Shown here: piece after piece, positions 19,116 through 28,513 of the stretch
Layout: each line of letters opens with the position of its first letter
Position numbering within the stretch: the first letter of the stretch is position 1
Notes under the pieces: model-generated
Told to the model about the DNA's origin: nothing
Databases searched by the model: none
The model's input: the letters and a program-made list of their open reading frames with translations, nothing else
Made by a program: the position numbers and the translations under genes
Assembly (NCBI RefSeq): GCF_011067745.1
Contig: NZ_JAAMPJ010000001.1
Location: 248,001-312,000, forward strand
DNA from: Lentzea alba
GTDB lineage: Bacteria > Actinomycetota > Actinomycetes > Mycobacteriales > Pseudonocardiaceae
Direction: 5' to 3'
Length of the DNA stretch: 64,000 nucleotides

Positions 19116-22100
19116 TCAGGCGCGCGGCTTCTCGCGCATCTCGAAGGTCTCGATGACGTCCTCGAGCTTCAGATCGCTGTAGTTGCCGAGCGTCAGACCA
19201 CACTCGAAGCCCTCGCGGACCTCGGTGGCGTCGTCCTTGAACCGCTTGAGCGAGCTGATCGGGAGGTTCTCCGCGATCACCTTGCCGTCACGGATCAGGC
19301 GAGCACGCGCGTTGCGGCGGATTTCGCCCGACAGGACCATGCAACCCGCGATCGTGCCGACCTTGGAGGACTTGAAGACGTCGCGGATCTCGGCGCGGCC
19401 GAGCTGGACCTCCTCGAACTCCGGCTTGAGCAGACCCTTGAGGGCGGCCTCGATCTCGTCGATGGCCTGGTAGATGACCGTGTAGTACCGGACGTCCACA
19501 CCCTCGCGGTTCGCGAGCTCGGTCGCCTTGCCCTCGGCCCGGACGTTGAAGCCCAGGACGATGGCGGAGCCGGCCACGGCGAGGTTGATGTCGCCTTCGG
19601 TGATGCCACCGACACCGCGGTGGATCACGCGCAGCTCGACGTCGTCGCCGACCTCGATCTTCATGAGCGCGTCCTCGAGGGCCTCGACGGTACCCGAGTT
19701 GTCACCCTTGATGATCAAGGTGAGAGCGCTGGTTTCCTTCAACGCCGCATCCAGGTCTTCCAGGCTGACGCGCTTGCGCTTCGCCGCGTTGGCGGCGTTG
19801 CGGGTGCGGGCCTGACGACGCTCGGCGATCTGCCGGGCGACGCGGTCCTCGTCGACGACGAGGAACGAGTCACCAGCGCGCGGCACCGACGTGAGGCCGA
19901 TGACCTGCACCGGACGCGACGGGGTCGCGTCGTGGACGTCGTCGCCGTGCTCGTCCACCATGCGGCGGACGCGGCCGTAGGCATCGCCCGCGACGATCGA
20001 GTCGCCGACGCGGAGCGTGCCTCGCTGGACCAGCACCGTGGCGACCGGACCGCGACCGCGGTCGAGGTGCGCCTCGATCGCGACACCCTGGGCCTCCATG
20101 TCCGGGTTGGCCCGGAGGTCCAGCGACGCGTCGGCGGTCAACAGGATGGCCTCGAGGAGGCTGTCGATGTTGATGCCCTGCTTCGCGGAGATGTCGACGA
20201 ACATCGTGTCGCCGCCGTACTCCTCGGCGACGAGGCCGTACTCGGTCAGCTGCTGGCGGATCTTGGAGGGGTTCGCACCCTCCTTGTCGATCTTGTTCAC
20301 CGCGACCACGATCGGCGCCTGAGCAGCCTGCGCGTGGTTGATCGCCTCGACCGTCTGCGGCATCACGCCGTCGTCAGCGGCGACGACGATGACCGCGATG
20401 TCGGTCGCGTTCGCACCACGGGCACGCATGGCGGTGAACGCCTCGTGACCGGGGGTGTCGATGAAGGTGATGAGCCGCGGGTTGCCCTCGAGCTCGGTCT
20501 CCACCTGGTAGGCGCCGATGTGCTGGGTGATGCCACCGGCTTCACCCTCGTGCACCTTCGCCTTGCGGATGGTGTCGAGCAGTCGGGTCTTACCGTGGTC
20601 GACGTGACCCATGACGGTGACGACCGGCGGGCGAACCTGCAGGTCCTCCTCGTCGCCGGCGTCCTCGCCGTAGGTGATGTCGAACGTCTCGAGCAGCTCG
20701 CGGTCCTCCTCCTCGGGGGACACGACCTGCACGACGTAGTTCATCTCGGAGCCGAGCAGCTCCAGGATCTCGTCGGACACCGACTGGGTCGCCGTGACCA
20801 TCTCGCCCAGGTGGAACAGCACCTGCACGAGCGACGCCGGGTTGGCGTTGATCTTGTCGGCGAAGTCGGTCAGCGAGGCACCGCGCGGCAGGCGGATCGT
20901 CTCGCCCTGCCCCTTGGGCAGGCGGACGCCACCGACCGAAGGCGCCTGCATGTTGTCCATGTACTCCTGGCGCTTCTGCCGCTTGGACTTGCGTCCACGG
21001 CGCGCCGGACCACCCGGACGACCGAAGGCACCAGCGGTACCGCCGCGACCTGCGCCGCCGCCACCACCGGGACGACCGCGGAAACCGCCGCCGCCACCGC
21101 CGGCCGGAGCGCCGCCACCGGCACCGCCGCCACCGCCGGGACGGAAGCCACCGCCACCGCCACCGCCGCCGCCGGGACGGAAGCCGCCACCGCCGCCTCC
21201 GCCGCCACCGCCGCGGAAGCCACCGCCTCCGCCGCCGCCGCCACCGCCGCCGCGGAAGCCGCCACCGCCGCCGCCCCCACCGGGACGACCGCCGCCGCCA
21301 CCGCCACCACCGGGACGGCCACCGCCGCCACCAGGGCCAGGACGGTTACCGGCCGGACGGCCCGGCATCATGCCGGGGTTCGGGCGCGGGGGCATGTTGC
21401 CCGGGTTGGGGCGAGGACCGCCCTGACCGGGAGCCGGACGAGGACCGCCCTGGCCGGGGGCCGGACGAGGTCCGCCCTGACCGGACGGACCGGGACGGCC
21501 GCCACCCTGGGCAGCCGCCGGACGGGGACCGGCCGGACGCGGGTCGCCGGGCTTCGGACCGGTGGGACGGTCGCCGCCGCCCTGCTCCGGGCGCGGGCCG
21601 GGACGAGGTCCAGGACGCGGGCCGGGAGCGTTGCCGCCACCGACGCCGAAGGGGTTGTTGCCCGGACGCGGGGACCGCGGGCCGGCAGGCTTGGCGGCCT
21701 GCGTGCGCGGCGGAACCACGGACGGGGACTGCTGCGCACCGGTCGACGCGGCCGGAGCCTGCGGCTGCTGCTGCGGGGCCGGACGCGGGCCGGGACGCGG
21801 ACCGCCACCCGGCTTGGTGCCGGGAGCCGGAGCGGCCTTGGGGGCGGCCGGAGCCGACGCGGCCGGAGCCGGTGCGGCGGCCGGAGCCTGGGGCTGCTGC
21901 GCGGGAGCGGGTGCGGGTGCCGCGGGTGCGGGCGCCGGAGCCTGCGCGGCAGGAGCTGCCGGAGCGGGCTTGGGTGCCGGCGGACGCGGGGCGGCCGGCC
22001 TGGGGCCGGGCATGCCCTTCGGTGCGGCGGGCTTGTCGGACGCGGCCGGCTTCGACTCCGCCGGGGCGGCGGGCGCGGCAGCCGCGGGGGCGGGCGCCTT

Positions 22101-22304
22101 GGGCTTCGGAGCGGACGGCTTGGGGGCCGACGGCTTCGAGGACTTGGCTTCGTAGGCGTCACGGAGCCGCCGGGCCACGGGGGCCTCGACGGTCGACGAC
22201 GCGGACTTCACGTACTCGCCCTGTTCGGCGAGCTTGTTCAGAACTTCCTTGCTCGTAACACCGAGCTCTTTCGCGAGCTCATGCACGCGGGCCTTGCCTG
22301 CCAC
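19116..22304 (-). CDS. infB: translation initiation factor IF-2
   Basis: The GTPase that places fMet-tRNA on the 30S and promotes subunit joining. The 1062-residue protein opens with the IF2_N domain ([20 protein letters not shown]). About 400 residues of Ala/Pro- then Gly-rich low complexity follow (roughly 55-440, with repeated GGGGFRGG and PG blocks). After a second IF2_N comes the G domain: GHVDHGKT (G1), DTPGHEAFT (G3) and NKID (G4). Domains II-IV end at the C-terminus. Actinobacterial IF-2 is typically long in this way. GTG start. It is 87 nt downstream of ylxR. Confidence 0.98.
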   Translation of the reverse strand: MAGKARVHELAKELGVTSKEVLNKLAEQGEYVKSASSTVEAPVARRLRDAYEAKSSKPSAPKPSAPKPKAPAPAAAAPAAPAESKPAASDKPAAPKGMPGPRPAAPRPPAPKPAPAAPAAQAPAPAPAAPAPAPAQQPQAPAAAPAPAASAPAAPKAAPAPGTKPGGGPRPGPRPAPQQQPQAPAASTGAQQSPSVVPPRTQAAKPAGPRSPRPGNNPFGVGGGNAPGPRPGPRPGPRPEQGGGDRPTGPKPGDPRPAGPRPAAAQGGGRPGPSGQGGPRPAPGQGGPRPAPGQGGPRPNPGNMPPRPNPGMMPGRPAGNRPGPGGGGGRPGGGGGGGGRPGGGGGGGGFRGGGGGGGGGGGFRGGGGGGGGGGFRPGGGGGGGGGFRPGGGGGAGGGAPAGGGGGGFRGRPGGGGGAGRGGTAGAFGRPGGPARRGRKSKRQKRQEYMDNMQAPSVGGVRLPKGQGETIRLPRGASLTDFADKINANPASLVQVLFHLGEMVTATQSVSDEILELLGSEMNYVVQVVSPEEEDRELLETFDITYGEDAGDEEDLQVRPPVVTVMGHVDHGKTRLLDTIRKAKVHEGEAGGITQHIGAYQVETELEGNPRLITFIDTPGHEAFTAMRARGANATDIAVIVVAADDGVMPQTVEAINHAQAAQAPIVVAVNKIDKEGANPSKIRQQLTEYGLVAEEYGGDTMFVDISAKQGINIDSLLEAILLTADASLDLRANPDMEAQGVAIEAHLDRGRGPVATVLVQRGTLRVGDSIVAGDAYGRVRRMVDEHGDDVHDATPSRPVQVIGLTSVPRAGDSFLVVDEDRVARQIAERRQARTRNAANAAKRKRVSLEDLDAALKETSALTLIIKGDNSGTVEALEDALMKIEVGDDVELRVIHRGVGGITEGDINLAVAGSAIVLGFNVRAEGKATELANREGVDVRYYTVIYQAIDEIEAALKGLLKPEFEEVQLGRAEIRDVFKSSKVGTIAGCMVLSGEIRRNARARLIRDGKVIAENLPISSLKRFKDDATEVREGFECGLTLGNYSDLKLEDVIETFEMREKPRA

Positions 22305-22391
22305 TGCTCTCCTTGGTCGTGAGGCCGGCGGGCAAGTCCCATCGACCTCGTCTTAACGTCGCGCGTTCATGTCTTCAGCTTCACGGCTGAC

Positions 22392-22742
22392 TCATGACGG
22401 GTCGACCTGCTTCCTTGTTGCTTGCTGGCCACGGGGCTGTCCCGAGGCCAAGGTCCCTTGCTGCTCCAGGTGCTCGCGCAACAAAGCGACGTCGAGTGAT
22501 CCCTGGACCCGGAGGGCCCGTGAGAACGCCCGTCGCCGCTCGGCGTTGCGCAGACATTCGAGATCGAAATGCAACCAAGCACCCCGACCAGGAAGTCGCT
22601 TGCCGACGTCCGGAACCACCGAACCGTCGATCGCGACCACACGCAGCAGCTCAGACGGCAACGTCCTGGTGCGGCATCCAATGCACGTGCGAACAGGGCC
22701 GATGTGCTGGGAAACCGAACCTGACGTTGAACCGTTGATAAT
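22392..22742 (-). CDS. ylxR: YlxR (DUF448) RNA-binding protein, start codon non-canonical
   Basis: A small nucleoid/RNA-binding protein encoded between nusA and infB. The family motifs are [20 protein letters not shown] (zinc-ribbon-like CxxC), [11 protein letters not shown] (the GRGA motif) and [11 protein letters not shown]. The reading frame is the same as nusA, separated by the nusA TGA plus short DNA. No ATG, GTG, TTG or CTG lies upstream of the CxxC. The only in-frame candidates near the weak ribosome-binding sequence AGGGGA are ATT (22742, used here) and ATC (22739). The first ordinary start, a TTG at 22661, would delete the conserved N-terminus. The CDS call is firm; the start is not. 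Confidence 0.8.
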   Translation of the reverse strand: MINGSTSGSVSQHIGPVRTCIGCRTRTLPSELLRVVAIDGSVVPDVGKRLPGRGAWLHFDLECLRNAERRRAFSRALRVQGSLDVALLREHLEQQGTLASGQPRGQQATRKQVDPS

Positions 22743-22757
22743 TCTATCCCCTGGAGC

Positions 22758-23771
22758 TCATTCGGCCGAACTGGATGTGACCGCACCGGCGGCCGGGGAC
22801 TCCGCGTCGCTGCGGATGTCGATGCGCCAGCCGGTCAGGCGGGCGGCCAGACGGGCGTTCTGGCCCTCCTTGCCGATCGCCAGCGACAGCTGGAAGTCCG
22901 GCACCACGACACGCGCCGTCTTGGCGCGCTCGTCGAGCACCCGTACGGACACAACCTTCGCTGGTGACAATGCATTCCCGACGAAAGTTGCGGGGTCGTC
23001 CGAGTAGTCGATGATGTCGATCTTCTCGCCGCCGAGCTCGTGCATCACGTTGCGCACGCGGGCACCCATCGGGCCGATGCAGGCGCCCTTGGCGTTCACT
23101 CCGGCAACCGTTGATTTCACCGCGATCTTCGAACGGTGACCTGCCTCACGTGCCACCGCGGGGATCTCCACGGTGCCGTCCGCGATCTCCGGGACCTCGA
23201 GGGCGAACAGCCGCCGCACGAGGTTCGGGTGTGTGCGCGAGAGAGCGATCTGCGGCCCGCGCGCACCGCGGGACACGCTCACGACGTAGCACTTGATGCG
23301 CTCGCCGTGGTTGTACTGCTCGCCCGGCACCTGCTCGGCCGGCGGCAGCACGCCTTCGGTGTCGCCGACCTGCACGACGACCATGCCGCGGGCGTTCGCG
23401 CGGGCGTCGCGCTGCACGACGCCGGCGATGATCTCGCCCTCCTTGGCGGCGAACTCGCCGAACGTCCGCTCGTGCTCGGCGTCGCGCAGGCGCTGCAGGA
23501 TGACCTGACGCGCGGTGGTGGCGGCGATGCGGCCGAAGCCTTCCGGAGTGTCGTCCCACTCCTCCTGCACCGCGCCGTCCGGCCCCAGCTCCTGCGCGAG
23601 CACGCGCACGACGCCGGTCTTGCGGTCGATCTCCACGCGCGAGTGCGAGTGGTGCCCTTCGGTGTGCTTGTAGGCGGTCAGCAGTGCTGACTCGATCGCC
23701 TCCATGACCGTCTCGAAGGGGATGTCCTTTTCACGTTCGATCGCCCTCAGGGCGGCGATGTCGACGTTCAC
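22758..23771 (-). CDS. nusA: transcription termination/antitermination protein NusA
   Basis: Modulates RNA polymerase pausing, termination and antitermination. The 337-residue protein has the N-terminal RNAP-binding domain ([20 protein letters not shown], then ALLTAYKH). An S1 domain follows ([20 protein letters not shown]), then two KH domains ([61 protein letters not shown]). It lacks the acidic repeats of the enterobacterial protein, as is normal in actinobacteria. GTG start at 23771 overlaps the rimP stop (GTGA). Confidence 0.97.
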   Translation of the reverse strand: MNVDIAALRAIEREKDIPFETVMEAIESALLTAYKHTEGHHSHSRVEIDRKTGVVRVLAQELGPDGAVQEEWDDTPEGFGRIAATTARQVILQRLRDAEHERTFGEFAAKEGEIIAGVVQRDARANARGMVVVQVGDTEGVLPPAEQVPGEQYNHGERIKCYVVSVSRGARGPQIALSRTHPNLVRRLFALEVPEIADGTVEIPAVAREAGHRSKIAVKSTVAGVNAKGACIGPMGARVRNVMHELGGEKIDIIDYSDDPATFVGNALSPAKVVSVRVLDERAKTARVVVPDFQLSLAIGKEGQNARLAARLTGWRIDIRSDAESPAAGAVTSSSAE

Positions 23772-24292
23772 CTCGGCTCCTCCTTCGGTGCTTTCCGAGT
23801 GAGCCGAGCCAGTTCCTCGACCGGCGGCTGCTTGAACTCGATCTCCATGACCGCGCGTTCGATGTGGCGGTACTCCACGCGCCGCAGCTCGCCCTGGTGC
23901 AGCAGCTCGACCCCGGTCTCGTCGCACTCGCCGACCCGGCCGAACCACTCGGCCTGATCGGGCTGCTTGATCTTCACGAGACGCAGGTGCGCGCGCTTCC
24001 AGTGGCGCGGGCGGGTGAGCGGGCGCTCGACACCCGGCGAGGTGACCTCGAGGGTGTACGGCCCGTTGATCAGGTGGTCGTGCGCGTCGAGCGCGGCGGA
24101 GACCACCCGGCTCGCCTCGGCGACCTCGTCGAGGCCGACCCCGTCCTCACCGTCCACGACGACCTTGACCAGACGGCGGCGCCCAGCCTGATTCACGTCG
24201 AGCGCGTCGAGGTCGAAGCCGGCGGCTTCGAGAGCTTCCCGCACAACGGGTGCTAGCTGCGCGGAAAGCTCTCCGCGCGGCGGGCTGGACAC
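23768..24292 (-). CDS. rimP: ribosome maturation factor RimP
   Basis: A 174-residue 30S assembly factor. The N-terminal half has [20 protein letters not shown] and the conserved [23 protein letters not shown] segment. The middle has [20 protein letters not shown], a very typical RimP block. The Sm-like C-terminal domain ends with a basic tail. GTG start at 24292. It is the first gene of the rimP-nusA-ylxR-infB-DUF503-rbfA transcript and diverges from the DUF4439 lipoprotein pair across about 130 nt. Confidence 0.95.
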   Translation of the reverse strand: MSSPPRGELSAQLAPVVREALEAAGFDLDALDVNQAGRRRLVKVVVDGEDGVGLDEVAEASRVVSAALDAHDHLINGPYTLEVTSPGVERPLTRPRHWKRAHLRLVKIKQPDQAEWFGRVGECDETGVELLHQGELRRVEYRHIERAVMEIEFKQPPVEELARLTRKAPKEEPR

Positions 24293-24421
24293 GTGGTGTC
24301 TCCATTCAGTTCGAACGCATGAAAACCCCGGCCGACGGTATTTCGGCGGCCGTGGACGCTCAGACTATCTCGTTCGCCCGCCTCCCACCGCGCCGCACGG
24401 CTGCTGGCAGTATGGGTTCGC

Positions 24422-24865
24422 GTGATCTCCGAATCGGTCAGCCGCCGTCGCGTGCTGTTCGCGGTGGCCGCGGCACCGCTCGCCGTTGCGTGCACCACAG
24501 AGCCTCCCCCGCCACCTCCGCCGGACCCGTTGTCAGCGCTCGCGGCCCAGGCGCGGGCGGACGCCGCGCTGGCCAAGACGCTGACGGCGGTGCCGGCGGC
24601 CGCGGAGATCGCCAGGGCCCGCGAGACGCACGCGACGCTGCTGCAGGCCGAGGTCGACCGGGAACGGCCGCCGCTGTCCTCCACGGCACCGCCCGCGCCC
24701 ACCACGCCGCCCACTCCGCCGGACCCGCTGGCCGCGCTGCGGACGTCGCTCGACGAGTCCGTGCGCGACGCCTCGGCCGCCGTCACCTCGCTGCCCGCCT
24801 ACCGCGCCGGTCTCGTGGGCTCGGTGGCCGCCGGCTGCGCATCGCTGCGGGAGGTGCTCGCGTGA
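24422..24865 (+). CDS. probable Tat-exported lipoprotein next to DUF4439
   Basis: A 147-residue protein. The N-terminus ESVSRRRVLFAVAAAPLAVAC combines a twin-arginine signature (SRRRVLF) with a lipobox-like Cys at about residue 21. A Pro-rich linker follows, then an Ala-rich helical domain with two Thr/Pro stretches (APPAPTTPPTPPDP). This suggests a lipid-anchored cell-surface protein. It overlaps the DUF4439 gene by GTGA. The pair beside rimP is a conserved actinobacterial arrangement whose function is unknown. Start is GTG, with a possible leaderless promoter (CAGTAT 8 nt upstream). Confidence 0.7.
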   Translation: MISESVSRRRVLFAVAAAPLAVACTTEPPPPPPPDPLSALAAQARADAALAKTLTAVPAAAEIARARETHATLLQAEVDRERPPLSSTAPPAPTTPPTPPDPLAALRTSLDESVRDASAAVTSLPAYRAGLVGSVAAGCASLREVLA

Positions 24866-25290
24866 ACGTGGACGCCGTTCAGACCGCGCTCGGCACCGAG
24901 CACGCGGCGTTGTGGACCTACGGCATGGTGTCGGCGTTCCTGGGCGACCAGGCCGCGGCCGTCGCGGAGGGTGCGAACGCGCACCGGGCACGCCGGGACA
25001 CGACCGAACGCTGGCTGCGGGACCACGCCGCGACGCCGACCCCTCCCGCCGCCGCCTACCTGCCGCCGGCTCCGGTCTCGGACGGCCCTTCCGCGCTGGC
25101 GGCCCTGATCGCGGTCGAGCAGGACACCTGTGCCGCATGGCGCGGTGTCCTGGAACGGACGGACGACCCCGCGCTGCGAACCTCGGCGCTCGAGTCGCTG
25201 ACGACCGCCGCGGTGCGAGCCACCCGGTGGCGCAAGATCGCCGGCTCGAACCCGGCCTCCATCACGATGCCGGGCGTCGCCTCCGGCTGA
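24862..25290 (+). CDS. DUF4439 ferritin-like domain protein
   Basis: A 142-residue helical protein with the DUF4439 opening VDAVQTALGTEHAALWTYGM and the second helix pair VEQDTCAAWRGVLE. The Glu/His positions (TEHAALW) recall the di-iron ligands of ferritin-like bundles, though metal binding is not established. GTG start at 24862 overlaps the lipoprotein stop. No signal peptide is seen, so it may work in the cytoplasm or be handed to the surface lipoprotein. A large palindrome follows. Confidence 0.8.
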   Translation: MNVDAVQTALGTEHAALWTYGMVSAFLGDQAAAVAEGANAHRARRDTTERWLRDHAATPTPPAAAYLPPAPVSDGPSALAALIAVEQDTCAAWRGVLERTDDPALRTSALESLTTAAVRATRWRKIAGSNPASITMPGVASG

Positions 25291-25314
25291 CCGCACTTTC
25301 CGCATTCCGAAAGT

Positions 25315-25393
25315 CACGCGGGGAGCTTTCGTACTGTCAGACGGTACGCGGGGGCCCCGCGTGTGCCAGGAGCGAACGAAAGCTCCCCGCGTG
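25315..25393. terminator. nested 18-bp palindrome, bidirectional terminator
   Basis: Two perfect 18-nt arms (25315-25332 and 25376-25393) enclose a 43-nt interior. The interior holds a second perfect palindrome, ACGCGGGG-G-CCCCGCGT, at 25346-25362. It sits between convergent genes and ends 3 nt from the stop of the next one. It can form one long hairpin or a branched structure on either strand. Confidence 0.75.
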
Positions 25394-25395
25394 CA

Positions 25396-26109
25396 CTAGG
25401 CGAAGGACGACGCCAGCCTGATCGCGTCGGCGGAGACCTTCTTCATCTCCTTGTTGTGCGCGGCCGGGTCGGTGCCCTTGACCGGCGAGTCGGACTCGAC
25501 GATCACGACCTCCAGGTCGCGCTGCTCCGAGGCGTACCCGCCGTTGGCCAGCGTGGTCAGCGGCGGCACGCTGACGGCCTTGTCGAGGACCAGATCCTTG
25601 ACGTTGCCGGTGCCGTCCTTCTGGGTCAGCTCACGCAGTGCCTTCGCCTCGGCCGCGGTCTTCATCTTCACCACGGACACCGACGAGTACACAACGCGAC
25701 CGTCCGGCAGTTTCGCCGTGTAGAACGCACGCGTCAGCTGAACGCACGGCGTGGTCTTGAAGAACGCCTGCGTCTGGCTCGTCGCGTGGGTCGCGCAGTC
25801 GCTGTCCTTCACCGGTTCGGGCAGCTGCGGCACGGTGGTGAACTCGAACTCCCCCGCGGCCTTCTGCGGCTGCGGGACCGGCTGGCCGACCGGGTCCGAC
25901 GGCTGCAACACCCACCACACGAGCCCCGACACCACCGCGACGCCGACGAGAGCCAGCGCCTTTCCCACCCACGTGATCCTGCGCGGGGGAGGTGGGGGCT
26001 GGACAGGCAGCTGCCCCTGGCGGCTTTCCATGATCGACTGAAGCTTCATCAGCTCGTCGGCCGGGTAGAGCGGCGCGGTGTCGGTCGGCCTCGGTGGGAA
26101 ACGAGGCAT
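25396..26109 (-). CDS. single-pass membrane protein with extracytoplasmic domain
   Basis: A 237-residue protein of unknown function. A Pro-rich cytoplasmic N-terminus contains YPADELMKLQSIMES, then QPPPPPRR. One transmembrane helix follows near residues 48-70 (GKALALVGVAVVSGLVWWVL). The exported domain carries two cysteines (DSDCATHATSQ, KTTPCVQLTRAF) that could form a disulfide. The ATG at 26109 was chosen because GAAGAGG lies about 11 nt upstream; a GTG at 26121 is possible. It is co-directional with the PLP enzyme upstream, 67 nt away. Confidence 0.6.
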   Translation of the reverse strand: MPRFPPRPTDTAPLYPADELMKLQSIMESRQGQLPVQPPPPPRRITWVGKALALVGVAVVSGLVWWVLQPSDPVGQPVPQPQKAAGEFEFTTVPQLPEPVKDSDCATHATSQTQAFFKTTPCVQLTRAFYTAKLPDGRVVYSSVSVVKMKTAAEAKALRELTQKDGTGNVKDLVLDKAVSVPPLTTLANGGYASEQRDLEVVIVESDSPVKGTDPAAHNKEMKKVSADAIRLASSFA

Positions 26110-26176
26110 GCTGTGGGTCACCTCTTCAGGTGACTGGCGTGGTTCCGACACAAGGACCCACGGTAACGGACGGAGG

Positions 26177-27130
26177 TCAGCCAAGCGCTTTGAGCACCCG
26201 ATCAACGTCCTCGACCGTGTTGTACATGTGACACGCAAACCGCGTGCGACCTGCACGAACCGATGAGACGACACCTGAAACGTGGGGTACGTCTACTGAG
26301 ACGATCGCCGAACCGTTCGGCGGGAGCCCGAGGCCGGTCAGGAGTCGATCCGTCAGATTCACGTTGTGCGCGCGCACGGCCGCAAGATCCAACGAGGCGA
26401 CCCACGGAAGCGCGACCGCCGCACCGACGTGTGCGAACCACGTCGGCGAGATGTCGAACCGCCGTGCGTCCGAACGGAGCACCAGTGTGGTCCCGTAGTT
26501 CTCCTCGGTGCTGAACCAGTTCGCCGCCACCGGCTCGAGGAAGTCCATCCGGTCCGGCCGGACCGCGAGCCACGCCGCGCCCTTCGGTGCCATCAGCCAC
26601 TTGTAGCCGACCCCGACGACGAAATCGGCCCACGCCAGCGACAACGGCATCCACCCGGCGGCCTGCGACACGTCGAGCAGCACCGGTTTGCCGGACGTCC
26701 GCAACGCTTCGAGGTCCGCGATCCTGCCGTCCGCCGACTGGACCACGCTCACCGCGACGAGATCCGCAGCGTCCACAGTGGACACGATCTCGTGGCCGGC
26801 CGCGACGAACGGCAGCGTGACGCTGGTGAACTCGCCCGGTTCGACGAAGACCTTCGTCCCGGCGGGCAACGCCCTGGCGACCAGCGACACGAACTGCGAC
26901 ACCGTGGCGCCGCACGCGACCGACGTCGCCGGGACGCCGACGATCCGGCCCCAAGCTTCGCGGGACGTCTCGACCGCGTCGTTGAAGGTCGAGGAGGTGT
27001 CCTGACCGCGCCGCCACCGTTCGTGAGCGGCTGCGACCGCGTCGGCGACGTGCCGCGGAGGCACGCCGATGGACGCGGTGTTCAGATAACCCGGCTCGAC
27101 GTCGAAAACCGCTCCGAAGGACTCACGCAT
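26177..27130 (-). CDS. class V PLP-dependent aminotransferase/lyase
   Basis: A 317-residue fold-type I PLP enzyme. The Schiff-base Lys lies in FVVGVGYKWLMAPKGAAWL and the cofactor Asp in LLDVSQAAGWMPL. The N-terminal GYLNTASIGVPP is typical of the cysteine desulfurase / isopenicillin-N-epimerase / EgtE-like branch. The protein is shorter than most relatives (about 370-400). No desulfurase Cys loop is obvious, so a lyase or epimerase role is as likely. It overlaps the upstream thioesterase by 8 nt. Confidence 0.82.
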   Translation of the reverse strand: MRESFGAVFDVEPGYLNTASIGVPPRHVADAVAAAHERWRRGQDTSSTFNDAVETSREAWGRIVGVPATSVACGATVSQFVSLVARALPAGTKVFVEPGEFTSVTLPFVAAGHEIVSTVDAADLVAVSVVQSADGRIADLEALRTSGKPVLLDVSQAAGWMPLSLAWADFVVGVGYKWLMAPKGAAWLAVRPDRMDFLEPVAANWFSTEENYGTTLVLRSDARRFDISPTWFAHVGAAVALPWVASLDLAAVRAHNVNLTDRLLTGLGLPPNGSAIVSVDVPHVSGVVSSVRAGRTRFACHMYNTVEDVDRVLKALG

Positions 27131-27587
27131 GCGCGAGCTGCTTGTCGCGCTTGCGTCGCGCGTAGACCTGCTTCTTCACCCGTGCGATCACGGACCCATC
27201 CTGCCCGACGACGTCCGTCTCGAACCAGATCAAGGCCTTCTCACCGGACGCGGTCCGCTCCAGCACCTGCTCGACGTGCTCGTCGGTCAGCCGGAACTCC
27301 GCGCGCACCGTGCCGCGGCCAGGCGCGACGAAGTCGATCTCGCCGGCCTGGTCCCACACCACGTGCTCGCCGCGGAGCTGGTTGAACAGCAGCAGCACCC
27401 AGAACGGGTCGGTCATCGCGAACAGCGAACCGCCGAAGTGGGTGCCGAAGAAGTTGCGGTTCCACGGACGTAGGCGCATGCGCACCCGCGCGTACCGGTA
27501 GTCCGGCGAGATCTCCTCGACGCGGATGCCGGCGAACAGGAACGGCGGCCACAGGTTCATCCCGAGGCGCAGGCGGCTTGCCTTCAT
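27123..27587 (-). CDS. DUF4442 hotdog-fold thioesterase-like protein
   Basis: A 154-residue hotdog protein. The conserved block is RNFFGTHFGGSLFAMTDPFW, with GSLF at the start of the central helix, as in DUF4442/YiiD-C proteins. Predicted acyl-CoA thioesterase or acyl binding; substrate unknown. The ATG at 27587 opens MKASRLRLGMNLWPPF. A very short spacer follows the glycosyltransferase stop (11 nt), so GT, thioesterase and PLP enzyme probably form one transcript. Confidence 0.8.
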   Translation of the reverse strand: MKASRLRLGMNLWPPFLFAGIRVEEISPDYRYARVRMRLRPWNRNFFGTHFGGSLFAMTDPFWVLLLFNQLRGEHVVWDQAGEIDFVAPGRGTVRAEFRLTDEHVEQVLERTASGEKALIWFETDVVGQDGSVIARVKKQVYARRKRDKQLAHA

Positions 27588-27598
27588 AAAAAACAGTG

Positions 27599-28504
27599 TT
27601 ACACAACCTCCGCCAGACTGTCCGCAACTTCCTTCGGCGAGGGCATGTGACGTATCTCTTCCGCCATCTGACGTGCGGCTTCCCGGTAACGGCCGTCCAC
27701 GAGCAACAGTCGTGCGCTCTCCGCGATCGCTTCGGCGCTCACCGCGTCCGGACGCACCGCCGCCCCGGCCTCGACGAGCGCCTGGGCGTTGCCGAACTGG
27801 TCCGCGCCCTGCGGCAGCACCACCTGCGGGACACCCGAGGCCAGCGCGGCGAGCATCGTGCCGCTGCCGCCGTGGTGCACGACGACGTCCGCCTGCCGGA
27901 TCACCTCGGCCTGCGGCAGCCACCTGCCCGGTGCGGCGACCACCACCTGGGCGTCGAGCCGGCCGAGCCCGGCGACCGCCGTCGCGAGCAGGTCCTGGCT
28001 GCCGAACACGGTGCCGAACGTGACGAGGATCAGCTTCTCGTGCGTGCGCGCCGGAACCTCGCCGGGCGTCGCGTGCGGCACCGGCCGCAGCAGGATGCGA
28101 TCGTCGGCGAAGCCCTTGTCCTGCAACGAGGGCGGGCAGATGTCGAGGTGCCGGCCCACCGGGCGGGCCAGCCCGATGCCGTCCGGGAACATTCGGCCGA
28201 ACCCGTGCCACAGCACCGGGAACGCCCTGCGCCTGGCTTCCCGGTGCACCTCCGGCACGGCCCACCCGCTGATCACCAGGTCGGGCAGGACGCGTTCCAG
28301 TTCCGGCGCGATGTCCTCGGCGTAGATCTCGCCGAACACCAGACCGGGGCGGAACGGCCGCAGCCCCAGCCGTTCCAGCTCCGGATGCATCTCGTCGCCG
28401 ACCGCGAAGTGGACCTCGTGCCCGCCGTCGCGCAATGCGAGGGCCAACGGGATCAACGGGAAGGTGTGACCAACGGTGGCCATGCTGGCGAAAAGCACGC
28501 GCAT
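27599..28504 (-). CDS. GT1-family glycosyltransferase (MGT type), short
   Basis: A 301-residue GT-B enzyme resembling macrolide glycosyltransferases. The acceptor side begins VLFASMATVGHTFPLIPLA. The donor-binding motif HHGGSGTMLAALASGVPQVV and the DQFGNA end are intact. Typical members have about 390-420 residues. The missing ~90 lie in the N-terminal acceptor half (after GLVFGEIYAED). It transfers an activated sugar to an unknown small molecule. ATG at 28504. It lies in the five-gene minus-strand run ending at 26177. Confidence 0.85.
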   Translation of the reverse strand: MRVLFASMATVGHTFPLIPLALALRDGGHEVHFAVGDEMHPELERLGLRPFRPGLVFGEIYAEDIAPELERVLPDLVISGWAVPEVHREARRRAFPVLWHGFGRMFPDGIGLARPVGRHLDICPPSLQDKGFADDRILLRPVPHATPGEVPARTHEKLILVTFGTVFGSQDLLATAVAGLGRLDAQVVVAAPGRWLPQAEVIRQADVVVHHGGSGTMLAALASGVPQVVLPQGADQFGNAQALVEAGAAVRPDAVSAEAIAESARLLLVDGRYREAARQMAEEIRHMPSPKEVADSLAEVV

Positions 28505-28513
28505 GATGTGAAT

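Noticed and set aside
18849..22322. Open frame of over 1100 codons on the plus strand
   Set aside because: Antisense of infB and DUF503. Its composition (Asp/Val/Leu/Arg, then Ala/Thr) is the mirror of GC-rich coding DNA, and it shows no domain motif.
22367..22786. Alternative 139-codon frame over ylxR
   Set aside because: Lacks all YlxR motifs. The CxxC, GRGA and RRRAF blocks lie in the frame ending at 22392.
25336..25343. GTCAGAC resembling the damage-promoter box
   Set aside because: It lies inside the nested palindrome, and no -10 hexamer or start codon follows at the right distance.
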